The position numbers were made by a program, and so were the translations under genes. Below, piece after piece: positions 36,049 to 46,679 of a stretch of 64,000 bases of DNA. Positions within the stretch are counted from its first letter, which is position 1. Each line of letters starts with the position of its first letter. The notes below the pieces were generated by a model. That model saw only the letters and a program-made list of their open reading frames with translations, searched no databases and was not told the origin of the DNA. The DNA comes from Salsuginibacillus kocurii DSM 18087 (GTDB lineage: Bacteria; Bacillota; Bacilli; Bacillales; Marinococcaceae): the NCBI RefSeq assembly GCF_000377705.1, contig NZ_KB898623.1:588684-652683 (forward strand). The letters are read 5' to 3'.

Positions 36049-36258
36049 ATGGGTAATAGTAATTACGGAGAGGTAAGCGAACTGTTAAATTCGTTTCCAA
36101 CTGACTTTCCTGTTAGTACAGTAATACTGCAAGGACAAAGTGAAAATGTTACCAACTTCGTGTCTTATGATGAAGCGACTGGAATCACCATTTTTAGAAA
36201 CGGAGCTGAAACAAAAGTTTACGACTGCTCAAAAATTAGCGGCCTTAAAATGGATTAA
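36049..36258 (+). CDS. Small-domain paralogue 3 (69 residues)
   Basis: Same domain: LLNSFPTDFPVSTVIL, QGQSENVTNFVSYDEATG, ITIFRNGAETKVYD, KISGLKMD. AAAGGAG lies nine bases before the ATG at 36049; the frame is open to 35995. It is closest to paralogue 2 through QGQSE.VTNF. A strong terminator follows. Confidence 0.72.
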   Translation: MGNSNYGEVSELLNSFPTDFPVSTVILQGQSENVTNFVSYDEATGITIFRNGAETKVYDCSKISGLKMD

Positions 36259-36282
36259 ATATCAGTCGAAAAACAAACTTGA

Positions 36283-36325
36283 AAAAGAGAGTATGGGCTT
36301 TTTTCTTTGCCTATACTCTCTTTTA
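36283..36325 (+). terminator. Terminator after paralogue 3
   Basis: AAGAGAGTATGGGC and GCCTATACTCTCTT form a 14-base-pair stem (one G-U class mismatch), followed by TTTAAAG. Confidence 0.9.
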
Positions 36326-36438
36326 AAGACTAACCATATTTTTACCACATCGCTTTGTTAAACAAAGTTAAGTGAAATTACATAGAAAATCCCAACCAAC
36401 TGGGTAATGGCCATCATACACGGTTGTTTTAATCAAAA

Positions 36439-37152
36439 TTACCATTTAATAGCGTCTATCTTTTCTACAGCAACACTTTCCAACTCATCATCTTTTAAAA
36501 AATACGCAATTCCATTAGAGGTGTCTAAACTTACAAATTTAGATACATTTACGGGACTTCCGCTTATAATAATTTGATGAACTGGGTAATTGTATGGCAT
36601 GGTTTTTAAAATATCCATAAAGGGATCACTTACTTTTAACATATGCTCGACTTTCGATTCCAATTCTTGGTTTATCTGGCTTTGTTCCTCAAATTGATGA
36701 GATAAGTCCTCATGAGCGGCATCGTAATTTTCTATACGTTTATTTAGTTCCTTATTGATCTCTTTTTGCTCATCAACTAAATGATTCAATTCTTCATTCG
36801 CAGCATCTTGGTCTTCTATACGTTCAAAAAGTTCCTGTTTTGACTTATCTTGCAAGTTAAGACGCTGATTAAACTGGGCTAGCAGTGCTTCAAACTCACT
36901 CATTTGCTTTGTTAAGGACCAGGTTATTCTCTCCTGATTATTAATTCCCCCAACCATTTGATTCTTAATGTTTGAACACTCATCCTTCAAATCACAAAAC
37001 TTATCATTTAATTTTCTTTGTTCATCAGCTAAAATGTCCATTCTACTATGATAATAGACCCATTGGTTCCCGTTAAATTTTCTTCGAGTATGAGGTGTAA
37101 CGATATACATGGTAGGACTTATGCTTTCTTTTCCCTTATCCATACCCAACAC
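36439..37152 (-). CDS. Coiled-coil protein with C-terminal paralogue domain (237 residues)
   Basis: A long helical part (about residues 40-165) with heptads and a 28-residue internal repeat (ERIEDQDAANEELNHLVDEQ versus KRIENYDAAHEDLSHQFEEQ), then the domain of the three plus-strand neighbours: ILKTMPYNYPVHQIII, NVSKFVSLDTSNGIAYF, LKDDELESVAVEKI. The N-terminus around YIVTPHTRRKFNGNQWVY is unlike the others. A GTG at 37152 or a TTG at 37149 fits the GGAGGGG site. A SigK-type promoter lies upstream. Probably a structural coat protein; unknown family. Confidence 0.78.
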   Translation of the reverse strand: MLGMDKGKESISPTMYIVTPHTRRKFNGNQWVYYHSRMDILADEQRKLNDKFCDLKDECSNIKNQMVGGINNQERITWSLTKQMSEFEALLAQFNQRLNLQDKSKQELFERIEDQDAANEELNHLVDEQKEINKELNKRIENYDAAHEDLSHQFEEQSQINQELESKVEHMLKVSDPFMDILKTMPYNYPVHQIIISGSPVNVSKFVSLDTSNGIAYFLKDDELESVAVEKIDAIKW

Positions 37153-37183
37153 TTACCCCTCCCTTTAACAAATTCATTAATAG

Positions 37184-37210
37184 TAATATATGTAGGCAAG
37201 AGCATAAAGT
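37184..37210 (-). promoter_or_regulatory. SigK-type promoter before coiled-coil gene
   Basis: Minus strand AC (37210-37209), 16 bases, CATATATTA (37192-37184), a full match to AC-N16/17-CATANNNTA. The end of the -10 is 31 bases from the start codon. Confidence 0.75.
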
Positions 37211-37258
37211 GACTCAATTAAAGGAGTACAAGGGTCTAACTGGCAATAGCTCAGCATT

Positions 37259-37291
37259 AAAAAACAGGTGCTATGAGTTAGCACCTGTTAA
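37259..37291 (-). terminator. tmRNA terminator
   Basis: AACAGGTGCTA and TAGCACCTGTT form an 11-base-pair stem around a short loop, with TTTTTT on the minus strand. It lies about 120 bases downstream of the tmRNA 3' end. Confidence 0.92.
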
Positions 37292-37412
37292 AAAGTCAAA
37301 TATATGTCTCCATTCCACCACTCACTGGAAAATGGAAACTTTGTTAATTGCTGGTTCAACCTGCCGTATGTCAACTGTTTATAAGCTGGTCATACCGTCA
37401 TCCTGTAAGTAT

Positions 37413-37778
37413 TGGTGGAGACGGCGGGAGTCGAACCCGCGTCCAGAAATATCGGCACTTAGACCTCTACGAGCGTAGTCGCTATATTATCATTCGCCAT
37501 CACTTCGGCCTAGCGACAGGCTTCCATGTGGCTAGTCTGATTAGTCTCTTCCTTCCGGCCTCAGACGGTGGCCAGAAGGCGTACCCTGCTATTGAGTGAG
37601 ACCCTTCAATCCTTCACACAGGGGATGAAGGGAAGGATCCGCTAGTAACTACTTATGCAGCTACTGCGAGGTTTTCTTCGTTTTTGCCAGTTATTATTGG
37701 CGGTGGCATTTTAGCGAGTTTGCCAGCTCGGCTCGCAGCCTAAGCTCGACCTATTCCTGTCGAATCCGTATCGTCCCC
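37413..37778 (-). ncRNA. ssrA: tmRNA (ssrA)
   Basis: Transfer-messenger RNA of 366 bases for ribosome rescue with SmpB. The 5' end GGGGACGATACGGATTCGAC and the 3' end TCGACTCCCGCCGTCTCCAC plus CA pair to form the acceptor stem (GGGGAC with GUCUCC), followed by A-CCA encoded in the DNA. The tag frame at 37653-37688 reads GKNEENLAVAA then TAA, with GGC as the resume codon; the charged alanine adds the first residue. The tag resembles Staphylococcus/Bacillus tags ending in Ala-Val-Ala-Ala. Confidence 0.96.
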
Positions 37779-37847
37779 AAATGGGTAAATGAACGGTTAG
37801 GAGCGGACTGTCTTAGACAGTTCAACTTCCATCCCGTTGGACAAATA

Positions 37848-37876
37848 ATTATAGCACAGAAAACGTTGCTTGCCAA
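37848..37876 (-). promoter_or_regulatory. SigA promoter of ssrA
   Basis: Minus strand TTGGCA (37871-37876), 17 bases, TATAAT (37848-37853). Transcription would start near 37841, leaving a leader of about 60 bases to be removed at the mature 5' end. Confidence 0.88.
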
Positions 37877-37894
37877 CCGTCATTTTTATTTCAT

Positions 37895-38401
37895 TTACAT
37901 GCCTTTTGCTCGTTGACCAAGCGCCTTATCTACTTCTCGCTTCATCGTTTTTTGTTTGAGCGCTTCACGCTTGTCATATTTCTTTTTCCCTTTTCCAAGC
38001 CCAATTAATACTTTGGCAAAGCCATTTTTAATGTATAATTTGAGCGGAACGATCGAATATCCTTCTTGTTGCGATTTTCCGATCAGCTTTTTTATTTCTT
38101 TTTTGTGGAGCAGCAAACGTCTCGTTCTAAGCGGATCATGATTATGACGGTTACCTTGTTCATAGGGGCTGATATGGACATTATGAAGCATGACTTCTCC
38201 GCCTTCAATTCGGGCAAACCCGTCTTTTAAATTTGCACGTCCGGCCCGGATCGATTTAATTTCCGTACCCTTTAACTCAATACCTGCTTCAAAGGTTTCT
38301 TCAATTGTAAAATCATGCCGTGCTTTTTTATTTTGAGCGACCAGCTTTCCTTCCGTGCTTGGTGGCTTTGTATCGCCCTTATTTTTCTTTTTTGTCGCCA
38401 T
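37895..38401 (-). CDS. smpB: SsrA-binding protein SmpB
   Basis: Binds tmRNA and delivers it to stalled ribosomes. The core is clear: [59 protein letters not shown] and the basic C-terminal helix after [11 protein letters not shown]. The Lys/Thr-rich N-terminal extension ([16 protein letters not shown]) makes it about 12 residues longer than B. subtilis SmpB. GGAG nine bases before the ATG at 38401 sets the start; an ATG at 38413 is possible. Here rnr is separated from smpB by a terminator and a repeat; smpB has its own promoter. Confidence 0.95.
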   Translation of the reverse strand: MATKKKNKGDTKPPSTEGKLVAQNKKARHDFTIEETFEAGIELKGTEIKSIRAGRANLKDGFARIEGGEVMLHNVHISPYEQGNRHNHDPLRTRRLLLHKKEIKKLIGKSQQEGYSIVPLKLYIKNGFAKVLIGLGKGKKKYDKREALKQKTMKREVDKALGQRAKGM

Positions 38402-38501
38402 GTCGCATCGCACTCCGTTTTTCGAGATTCATTCATTCATCATAGCAAAGCCATCTTAAAACCGTCAAATGCCAATGTTTTCGGCTGTAAGAAGTCCGGC
38501 T

Positions 38502-38529
38502 ATTATATATATGGATGAAAACATGTAAA
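38502..38529 (-). promoter_or_regulatory. Promoter of smpB
   Basis: Minus strand TTTACA (38524-38529), 16 bases, TATAAT (38502-38507). The first bases of the -35 (TTTA) are the edge of repeat copy 3, so the insertion may have supplied part of the promoter. Confidence 0.72.
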
Positions 38530-38620
38530 GAAAACTTGGCAAAGCCAAGCTTACGGCGCAGGCTGAGCCTTCGTTGTATGTATACCGATTCTTTCAACTA
38601 TTTATACATTGTTACGGAGC
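38528..38620. repeat. Terminator-associated repeat, copy 3
   Basis: Full-length copy: AAAGAAAACTTGGCAAAGCC, TTACGGCGCAGGCTGAGCC, CTTTCAACTATTTATACATT, GTTACGGAG. Its right edge meets the T-tract of the rnr terminator. Confidence 0.9.
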
Positions 38621-38646
38621 AAAAAGACAGCAAGGCTGCCTGCTGG
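38621..38646 (-). terminator. Terminator of rnr
   Basis: CAGCA with inner GGC/GCC pairs to TGCTG, followed on the minus strand by TCTTTTTG. About 40 bases after the rnr stop. Confidence 0.75.
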
Positions 38647-38685
38647 TAAAGCTTTGCTTCTTTTCAGCTGGCAGCCACTCTTTGA

Positions 38686-40986
38686 TTATTTATTTGCTTT
38701 CTTTTTTTTCTTTCCGCCTTTGTTGTTACGTCCTTTCTTTTTTTGACCCTCGTCTTTCTTTTTTTTCTTGCCGCCACCATTTTTGCCAGGTGCCTCTGTA
38801 TCTTTTGTCCCTTTAATAACCGTTGGTGACTCTTTTTTCTTGCGTTGTTTTCTCGCGGGCATCCCGATAATTTCAAAATCAACCGCACGTTCATCTACAT
38901 TCACATTAATGACGCGTACGTCAATCTGGTCGCCAATTCGGAACATATTGCCCGTTCTTTCACCAATTAACGCATATTGCTTTTGGTCATAGCTATAATA
39001 ATCATCGGTTAAATAGCTGACATGTACCAACCCTTCGATTGTATTCTCCAATTCCACAAAAAGGCCAAAGTTGGCAGCACCGCTTACAAATCCAGTGAAT
39101 TCTTCACCGATTTTATCCTGCATGAATTCAGTTTTCTTCAAGTCATCCACTTCACGCTCAGCATCTACTGCCCGTCGTTCTCGCTCTGAGGAATGTTTGG
39201 CAACCTCCGGAAGATTGTCATTCCAGTGGCGCTGCGTTCGTTCGCTCGTATCCCCTTCAACCAAATACGTCCGAATCAAACGATGAACGATTAAGTCCGG
39301 ATAGCGACGGATGGGTGATGTAAAATGAGTGTAGAAATTAGCGGCCAGGCCAAAATGACCGACGTTGCTTGGGTCATATTTTGCTTGCTGCATCGAACGA
39401 AGCATCACGGTACTGATGACAGCTTCTTCTGGTTCACCTTTTACTTCTTCAAGCACTTCCTGAAGCGCACGCGGATGAATGTCATCTGCTTTTCCTTTTA
39501 CGGCATAACCGAAATTCGTAATGAATTCAAGGAAGTTCTGCAACTTGTCGGCGTCCGGGTCCTCGTGAATACGGTAAATGGCCGGCAGCTTCAACCAATG
39601 GAAGTGCTCTGCTACTGTCTCGTTAGCAGCAAGCATAAATTCTTCAATTAACCGCTCCGCTACAGAGCGCTCCCGCAATTTCACATCAGTTGGACGCCCT
39701 TCTTCATTTACTTCCACGCCTGCTTCCTTAAAATCAAAATCAATCGCACCGCGGCGCGTACGTTTTTTACGAAGAATCTCAGCAAGCTCAGCCATATCTT
39801 CAAAAAACGGCACAAGGTCACGGTATTTTTCCGTGGTTTCTTCATTTTCTCCTTCAAGGATTTCCCGTACTTCTGTATAAGTCATGCGCGCATTGGTGCG
39901 AATAACCCCTTCAAAGATGTCATGGCTGACTACATCACCTTCTGGAGAAATCTCCATCGTGCAGGAAAGTACCAAGCGATCTACTTGCGGATTTAAACTG
40001 CAGATTCCGTTGGACAGACGGTGAGGGATCATCGGAATCACGCGGTCGACCAAATATACACTTGTTGCCCGCTCATAGGCTTCCTGGTCGATCGGCGAAT
40101 CTTCTTTTACATAATGAGTGACATCGGCAATGTGCACCCCTAATTTATAATTGCCATTCTCTAGCTTTTCCACTTGAACGGCGTCATCTAAATCCTTTGC
40201 ATCCGCCCCGTCAATTGTAACGATCCGTTCGTCGCGTAAGTCACGTCTGCGGCTTACTTCACTTTCCTCAATTTCATCGGGGGTATTATTGGCTTGTTCT
40301 AATGCTTCTTCGGGAAAATCCCCCGGTAACTCATGCTTATGGATGATCGCTAAAATGTCTGTTCCCGGGTCGTTTTTATGCCCGATTATCGTAACAACCA
40401 TACCTTCGGCGCTAAAACGACCTTCTGGGAATTTAGTGATTTCAATGATGACTTTATGCCCGTCAACGGCTCCATTTGCTTGGCCTTTCGGGATGAATAT
40501 ATCATTTGCGATGTGCTTATCGTCGGCCTCCACAAAGCCATAATTTTCATAATCGATATAGGTGCCGACCACCCTGGTGGTGCCACGCTCTAGAATACGG
40601 ACGACTGTGCCTTCCTGGCGCCCACCCTGGGGACCGTCCTGTTTACGAACTAACACAGTATCTTTGTTCATCGCCCCGTTCAGCTCGTTAGGAGGCACAA
40701 ATACATCTTCGAGGTCTTCTTCCTCCGGTAAGATGAAGGCAAAGCCTTTTTGGTGTGCTTGCACGGTTCCTTTCATTAAATTCATTTTTTCTGGTATCCC
40801 GTAGCGATTACTGCGGGTACGAACAATCTTTCCTTCATCTTCAAGTTCATTCAATTGTTTTACCAGGGCACGGAACGACTCGGAACCAGAAGCTTCAAAT
40901 ACTTCCTGCAGTTCTTCAGTAGACAGTGGTTTGACAGCTTCCTCCTTCATATAAGTCACAATTTGCTGTTTCTGGTCTTCATCCAT
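38686..40986 (-). CDS. rnr: Ribonuclease R
   Basis: 3'-5' exoribonuclease of the RNB family, involved in RNA quality control and tmRNA-linked decay. In order: winged-helix N-terminus, cold-shock domains ([20 protein letters not shown]), RNB catalytic domain with the metal-site stretch [19 protein letters not shown] and [12 protein letters not shown]1 domain ([20 protein letters not shown]), then a Lys-rich tail of about 60 residues. The ATG at 40986 is nine bases after GGAGA; a GTG at 40992 is closer. It follows est by 24 bases. Confidence 0.96.
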   Translation of the reverse strand: MDEDQKQQIVTYMKEEAVKPLSTEELQEVFEASGSESFRALVKQLNELEDEGKIVRTRSNRYGIPEKMNLMKGTVQAHQKGFAFILPEEEDLEDVFVPPNELNGAMNKDTVLVRKQDGPQGGRQEGTVVRILERGTTRVVGTYIDYENYGFVEADDKHIANDIFIPKGQANGAVDGHKVIIEITKFPEGRFSAEGMVVTIIGHKNDPGTDILAIIHKHELPGDFPEEALEQANNTPDEIEESEVSRRRDLRDERIVTIDGADAKDLDDAVQVEKLENGNYKLGVHIADVTHYVKEDSPIDQEAYERATSVYLVDRVIPMIPHRLSNGICSLNPQVDRLVLSCTMEISPEGDVVSHDIFEGVIRTNARMTYTEVREILEGENEETTEKYRDLVPFFEDMAELAEILRKKRTRRGAIDFDFKEAGVEVNEEGRPTDVKLRERSVAERLIEEFMLAANETVAEHFHWLKLPAIYRIHEDPDADKLQNFLEFITNFGYAVKGKADDIHPRALQEVLEEVKGEPEEAVISTVMLRSMQQAKYDPSNVGHFGLAANFYTHFTSPIRRYPDLIVHRLIRTYLVEGDTSERTQRHWNDNLPEVAKHSSERERRAVDAEREVDDLKKTEFMQDKIGEEFTGFVSGAANFGLFVELENTIEGLVHVSYLTDDYYSYDQKQYALIGERTGNMFRIGDQIDVRVINVNVDERAVDFEIIGMPARKQRKKKESPTVIKGTKDTEAPGKNGGGKKKKKDEGQKKKGRNNKGGKKKKKANK

Positions 40987-41010
40987 TGCCACATCTCTCC
41001 TTTCTGCTAT

Positions 41011-41766
41011 CTATTTCTCATTTTCCCAATCCAATTGTTCTAAAAACTGATAGATATCTTCAAACAGCTGATCCCGTTCCGGGCCATGAGTAATGACGTG
41101 CGGCGAATTTTCGTACCATTTTAATTCTTTCTCATCCGAAGCGATTTCCTCATAGATCACATTCGCATTTTCAGGCTTTACCATTTCATCCTTCACGGCC
41201 TGTACCACCATTGTGGGGGCATCAATCATATCTAGGCTGTCATATACTTCCTCAATCAATTCATTAATTAGCGAAAGTGTGGTCGTCGGCAGCTGTTTGA
41301 ATGCTTCCATCTCTTTATGAACTTCTTCTTCGCTTTTATTTTCAAGCTGTTTATATTCTTTTGCGTATTGTAACAAGCCATTATACAAACGATCTTTATT
41401 TTCTCTTGTTATGATAGGGGCACACATCGGAACAAGTCCTTTTACTTCATAGGAGACACCCGAACGCAAGGAAAGCAGTCCACCTAAAGAAAGGCCGCAA
41501 ATAGCAATTTCGTCATACCCTTCATTTTTTAAATGTTGAAACGCTTGATCTACATCGAGCCACCAGTCTTCAGGCCCTGTTTGTAAAATTTCTTCAGGAG
41601 GGACGCCATGCCCTTTATACAACGGTGCATGAGTCGTATATCCTCTTTTTTGCAAATATCTTCCCAGCATGCGCACATCGGTAGGTGAACCGGTAAACGC
41701 ATGCAATAATAAAACAGCTCGTTTTCCTCCTTCAAATGTAAACGGTTTTGGCGGTACCATCTTCAT
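41011..41766 (-). CDS. est: Carboxylesterase, Est30/YvaK family
   Basis: Alpha/beta hydrolase of 251 residues acting on short acyl esters. The nucleophile Ser93 is in CGLSLGGLL; the oxyanion side LLLHAFTGSPTDV follows the first strand; the Asp in VQAVKDEMV (about 194) and His in SPHVITHGPERD (about 225) complete the triad. GAGGGG precedes the ATG. The order secG-est-rnr-smpB-ssrA is conserved among Bacillus. Confidence 0.93.
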   Translation of the reverse strand: MKMVPPKPFTFEGGKRAVLLLHAFTGSPTDVRMLGRYLQKRGYTTHAPLYKGHGVPPEEILQTGPEDWWLDVDQAFQHLKNEGYDEIAICGLSLGGLLSLRSGVSYEVKGLVPMCAPIITRENKDRLYNGLLQYAKEYKQLENKSEEEVHKEMEAFKQLPTTTLSLINELIEEVYDSLDMIDAPTMVVQAVKDEMVKPENANVIYEEIASDEKELKWYENSPHVITHGPERDQLFEDIYQFLEQLDWENEK

Positions 41767-42105
41767 AGTATTTCCCCTCTTTCTTAACTGCTTTCAACGT
41801 TGAAATTGTTATTTTTCGCATACTATTATTTTAAAATTGGTTGCTCTATGTTCTCTATTCGCTGCAAACGCAGAGAGCGTTTTAAAATCAAGCCATGTTC
41901 GCAGCAAATGTTGCAGCTAGGTAGAAAAACGTTATGATATCGAGTTGCTCACACCGCTCGGTATACCGGTTGCCGACAGCATATATACAAGCTGATAAGT
42001 AGCAACTCTCTTCTGCCCGAGCTTTACTGGAAACCTCTAACACGGACAGTTGAAGACCTTGCAGAGCCGGAGTTCCCGAGGAGGTTACAGTGAATCTGCG
42101 ACTAC

Positions 42106-42149
42106 GAAGACACAGCGAGGTCAAACGAAGTGAAGATCAAGCTGATGTC
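42106..42149 (+). repeat. GAAGACAC repeat unit, direct copy
   Basis: Reads GAAGACACAGCGAGGTCAAA then CGAAGTGAAGATCAAG and GATGTC. About 85% alike to 57844-57887. Confidence 0.75.
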
Positions 42150-42211
42150 CTCCTTTGTCTGCAATGAAAACGTCGGCCTAGAGCTAAGAACTGAATACAC
42201 ATATTGAATAC

Positions 42212-42262
42212 TTACATAACGAGCGAAGAACCTGTGAACAGTTTTGCAACGTTAGTGATCTT
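42212..42262. repeat. CGAAGAACCTGT repeat, copy B
   Basis: ACATAACGAGCGAAGAACCT then TTTGCAACGTTAGTGA; related to 22601-22662. Confidence 0.5.
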
Positions 42263-42434
42263 TTATTCTTTCATTGTGAACCTGTGGTTTTAATCCCAAC
42301 ATCCTCTGCTGAAGACGTGGAAGTAGAGGCAGAGCTCATAACTTGTCGCGCAATGGTGAAAGAGTATTCACCTTCTAGTCTTCCCGTTCCCTGCTTTCTT
42401 CAACCTTCTTTGCTCCTATTCCCCCAGAAACGAA

Positions 42435-42460
42435 CAAAAAGCAGCGGATTATCCGCTGCT
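42435..42460 (-). terminator. Terminator of secG
   Basis: AGCAGCGGA and TCCGCTGCT form the stem; TTTTTG follows on the minus strand. It lies about 50 bases after the secG stop and separates secG from est. Confidence 0.92.
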
Positions 42461-42509
42461 TACGTATTGCTACAGAGACTTGCGTGTCTGTTCGCTTCAC
42501 TTTTGTCCG

Positions 42510-42740
42510 TTACAAGAAATAAGCAAGTGCAATGGTCACAAGGAAGAACAAAACAGCAAGTACAACCGTAGCTCGGCTCAAAAAGGCTTCCACACCTCTT
42601 GCTTTTTGTTTCCCCATAAGCTGTTCAGCACCGCCGGAAATAGCTCCGGACAGTCCTGCACTGCGGCCTGATTGCAACAATACTACGGTAATTAGCCCCA
42701 AGCTAATAAGAATAAGTAGTACAAACAAGGCGGATTCCAA
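42510..42740 (-). CDS. secG: Protein translocase subunit SecG
   Basis: 76-residue membrane subunit of the SecYEG channel. Two hydrophobic segments (about residues 3-21 and 55-75) flank a Gly/Ser-rich loop with LLQSGRSAGLSGAISGGAEQ, the SecG signature. The start is a TTG at 42740 with GGAGG nine bases upstream. Own terminator at 42435. Confidence 0.95.
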   Translation of the reverse strand: MESALFVLLILISLGLITVVLLQSGRSAGLSGAISGGAEQLMGKQKARGVEAFLSRATVVLAVLFFLVTIALAYFL

Positions 42741-42871
42741 TGCGTGACACCTCCAAGTACATTTACCACCATGGATAATTTACCATACATATGAAAGGGA
42801 ATCAATTGTATCTTTTGCATATGTGCTTATGCATATACGTATATAAGCTTTTGACCAGCTGCTGAAGGCAA

Positions 42872-42947
42872 TAAAGAAAACTTGGCAAAGCCATGCCTAC
42901 GTTGCACGTATACCGTTCCCTTCAACTATTTATACATTCTTGCGGTG
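42872..42947. repeat. Terminator-associated repeat, copy 4
   Basis: Shorter copy: TAAAGAAAACTTGGCAAAGC, CATGCCTACG, GTATACCGTT, CCTTCAACTATTTATACATT, CTTGCGGTG. It lacks the GCGCAGGCTGAGCC middle part. Right edge touches the eno terminator. Confidence 0.9.
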
Positions 42948-42986
42948 AAAAATAACGGCAGCCCCCACTATGAGAGGTGCTGCCGC
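42947..42986 (-). terminator. Terminator of eno
   Basis: CGGCAGC and GCTGCCG form the stem; TTATTTTT follows on the minus strand. About 20 bases after the eno stop. Confidence 0.9.
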
Positions 42987-43004
42987 TCAATAAGATATTT
43001 CTCT

Positions 43005-44300
<1,296 letters not shown>

Positions 44301-44343
44301 TTATTTTGCAATGAATTTATTGTCGCCTTGGAAACGTCCAAGC

Positions 44344-45876
44344 TTATTTTAACAAAGAATCGCCTGTCATATCTTCAGGTTTTTCTATCTCAAGCAAATC
44401 CAGCACAGTTGGGGCTAAATCGGCCAAAATACCCCCGTCACGAAGCTTGCCGCCTTCTTTTGTCACAATGACGGGAACAGGATTTGTAGTGTGCGCTGTC
44501 ATCGGCTTATCTTCTGTGGTGATGACTTCATCAGCATTCCCGTGATCAGCTGTGATCACAGCTGCGCCGCCTTTAGCTTCAATGGCTCCCACAATTTTCC
44601 CTAGACACTCATCAACCACTTCTACAGCTTTTTTTGTAGGATCAAGCAAGCCAGAGTGACCGACCATATCAGGGTTGGCAAAGTTTAATACAATGCAATC
44701 GTGCTTATCAGCTGCCAATTCAGTCAGCAGGGCATCAGTTACTTCATAAGCACTCATTTCTGGCTTCAAATCATAAGTCGCTACCTTAGGGGAGTCGATA
44801 AGAATGCGAGATTCGCCAGGGTATTCTTCCTCCTGTCCTCCATTGAAAAAGAAGGTTACATGCGGATATTTTTCCGTTTCTGCTATTCTAAGCTGTTTAG
44901 CGCCTGCTTTTGATAATGTTTCACCCATCGTATTTTTCATATCCATCGGCGGATAAGCCACTTCACATGGAATGGCATCACTGTAAGCTGTCATCGATAC
45001 GTACAGAAGATTGTCCGGATACTCACTCCCAAGCTCAAACTCGTCAAATGAAGAGTCCGTAAATACTTTCGAAAGTTGAATCGCACGATCGGGACGGAAA
45101 TTAAAGAAAACCACAGCATCATTATCTTTGACAGTTGCAATTGGCTCGTCTTTATCATCTGTTATAACCGCCGGCAGCAGAAACTCATCATTGATTTCGT
45201 TTTTATAGGAAGCTTCAACGGCTTCAACTGGATCACGAAATGTTTCTCCTTCTCCTTTTACAAGCGCATTATATGACTTTTCTACACGTTCCCAGCGATT
45301 ATCACGGTCCATAGCGTAATAACGACCATGGATGGTGGCCATTTCCCCCACGCCTTTTTCTTCCATAACCTCTTGTAATTGCTGAAGATACGTATTCGCC
45401 GTGGTCGGCCCCACATCGCGTCCATCTAAAAAGCCGTGCACATATACCCGGTTCACTTTTTTACGACGTGCTAGTTCTAATAAAGCAATAAGGTGATTAA
45501 TATGGCTGTGTACCCCGCCATCAGAAAGCAGTCCGTAAATGTGGAGAGCACTGTCATTTTTATCAACATGGTCGATCGCCTTTAAGAAGGCAGGATTATC
45601 ATAAAACGTACCTTCTTCGATTCCTTTGTTGATTAATGTAAGGTTTTGATAAACGGTCCGGCCCGCTCCAATATTTAAGTGACCGACTTCAGAATTGCCC
45701 ATCTGCCCTTTTGGAAGACCGACAGCTTCGCCGCATGCTTCTAGCTGGCTATGGGGATATTGATTCCAGTACCGATCAAAATTTGGCGTATGAGCTTGTT
45801 CGACTGCGTTCCCTTTCTCCTCATCACGAAGAGCATACCCATCCAAAATGATCAATGCTACCGGTTTTTTACTCAT
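44344..45876 (-). CDS. gpmI: Phosphoglycerate mutase, cofactor-independent
   Basis: Mn-dependent mutase of the alkaline phosphatase superfamily, 510 residues. [18 protein letters not shown] carries the metal-binding Asp and [16 protein letters not shown] the phosphorylated serine; [13 protein letters not shown] binds the second metal. In B. subtilis this enzyme is needed for sporulation through its pH dependence. Its ATG overlaps the tpiA stop (ATGA); it precedes eno by 55 bases. Confidence 0.97.
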   Translation of the reverse strand: MSKKPVALIILDGYALRDEEKGNAVEQAHTPNFDRYWNQYPHSQLEACGEAVGLPKGQMGNSEVGHLNIGAGRTVYQNLTLINKGIEEGTFYDNPAFLKAIDHVDKNDSALHIYGLLSDGGVHSHINHLIALLELARRKKVNRVYVHGFLDGRDVGPTTANTYLQQLQEVMEEKGVGEMATIHGRYYAMDRDNRWERVEKSYNALVKGEGETFRDPVEAVEASYKNEINDEFLLPAVITDDKDEPIATVKDNDAVVFFNFRPDRAIQLSKVFTDSSFDEFELGSEYPDNLLYVSMTAYSDAIPCEVAYPPMDMKNTMGETLSKAGAKQLRIAETEKYPHVTFFFNGGQEEEYPGESRILIDSPKVATYDLKPEMSAYEVTDALLTELAADKHDCIVLNFANPDMVGHSGLLDPTKKAVEVVDECLGKIVGAIEAKGGAAVITADHGNADEVITTEDKPMTAHTTNPVPVIVTKEGGKLRDGGILADLAPTVLDLLEIEKPEDMTGDSLLK

Positions 45877-46628
45877 GATGAAGCCTCCGCTAATTTAATG
45901 AAATCATCTGGCTTTAAGCTTGCTCCTCCTACCAGTGCTCCATCAATATTTTCTTTCGCCATATAGCCGTCAATATTTTCAGGCTTTACACTGCCGCCAT
46001 ATTGAATTCGCATCGCTTCAGCTACGTCAGTTGAAAAGAGGCTGCTAAGTACGCTGCGAATCTGACCGCATGTTTCATCTGCATCTTCTGCAGTTGAAGA
46101 CTTTCCAGTGCCTATTGCCCAAATCGGTTCATAGGCAATGACAACTTGCTTAGCCTGTTCGTGACTCAACTCTTTAAGTCCCTCTTCTACTTGTCGCTTA
46201 ACCACAAGTTCCGTCTCTCCGTTTTCACGTTCAGCATCTGATTCTCCGACACAAACGATTGGTGTTATGCCATGAGAAAGCGCAGCATGAACTTTTTCAT
46301 TAACTGTTTGGTCTGTCTCATTGAACATTTCCCGACGCTCAGAGTGACCGATGATGGCAAGTTGAATGCCTAAGTCAGCAAGAACTAACGGACTGATTTC
46401 GCCAGTAAAAGCGCCGCTGTCTTCAAAATGCATATTTTGAGCTCCCACTTGAAGGTCTGAGGAACCTGCTGCATCTTTCATGTCTTTAAGAAATAGCGCA
46501 GGAGCACACACTGCTGTTTCAACTTGGTCGTGCGATGGAAGCTGGCCGCTTACTTCTTTTACAAATGCCAGAGCTTCCTCATGAGTTTTGTTCATCTTCC
46601 AGTTACCTGCAATAAATGGTTTACGCAT
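45873..46628 (-). CDS. tpiA: Triosephosphate isomerase
   Basis: Interconverts glyceraldehyde-3-phosphate and dihydroxyacetone phosphate. The 251 residues open [19 protein letters not shown] (Lys13 site); His in IIGHSERRE and the catalytic Glu in [14 protein letters not shown] are present. It starts 51 bases after the pgk stop and overlaps gpmI by four bases. Confidence 0.98.
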   Translation of the reverse strand: MRKPFIAGNWKMNKTHEEALAFVKEVSGQLPSHDQVETAVCAPALFLKDMKDAAGSSDLQVGAQNMHFEDSGAFTGEISPLVLADLGIQLAIIGHSERREMFNETDQTVNEKVHAALSHGITPIVCVGESDAERENGETELVVKRQVEEGLKELSHEQAKQVVIAYEPIWAIGTGKSSTAEDADETCGQIRSVLSSLFSTDVAEAMRIQYGGSVKPENIDGYMAKENIDGALVGGASLKPDDFIKLAEASS

Positions 46629-46679
46629 CTTGCTTCACCTCTTTGGTTAAATTTCAGCCGGACCGTTACGAAATAACGT

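Larger units (their letters stand above)
41767..42434. other. Long intergenic stretch with dispersed repeats
   Basis: Between est and the secG terminator. Carries the GAAGACAC unit (42106-42149) and the CGAAGAACCTGT unit (42212-42262). No gene; several short frames overlap repeats and have no ribosome site. The est promoter should be near 41770-41850. Confidence 0.55.

Noticed and set aside
37413-37500. Separate tRNA gene
   Set aside because: The TCGA-CCC arm and CCA end belong to the tRNA-like part of tmRNA; the matching 5' half lies 280 bases away.
42284-42571. 95-residue plus-strand protein overlapping secG
   Set aside because: It runs through the secG terminator and the antisense of secG, with no ribosome site.
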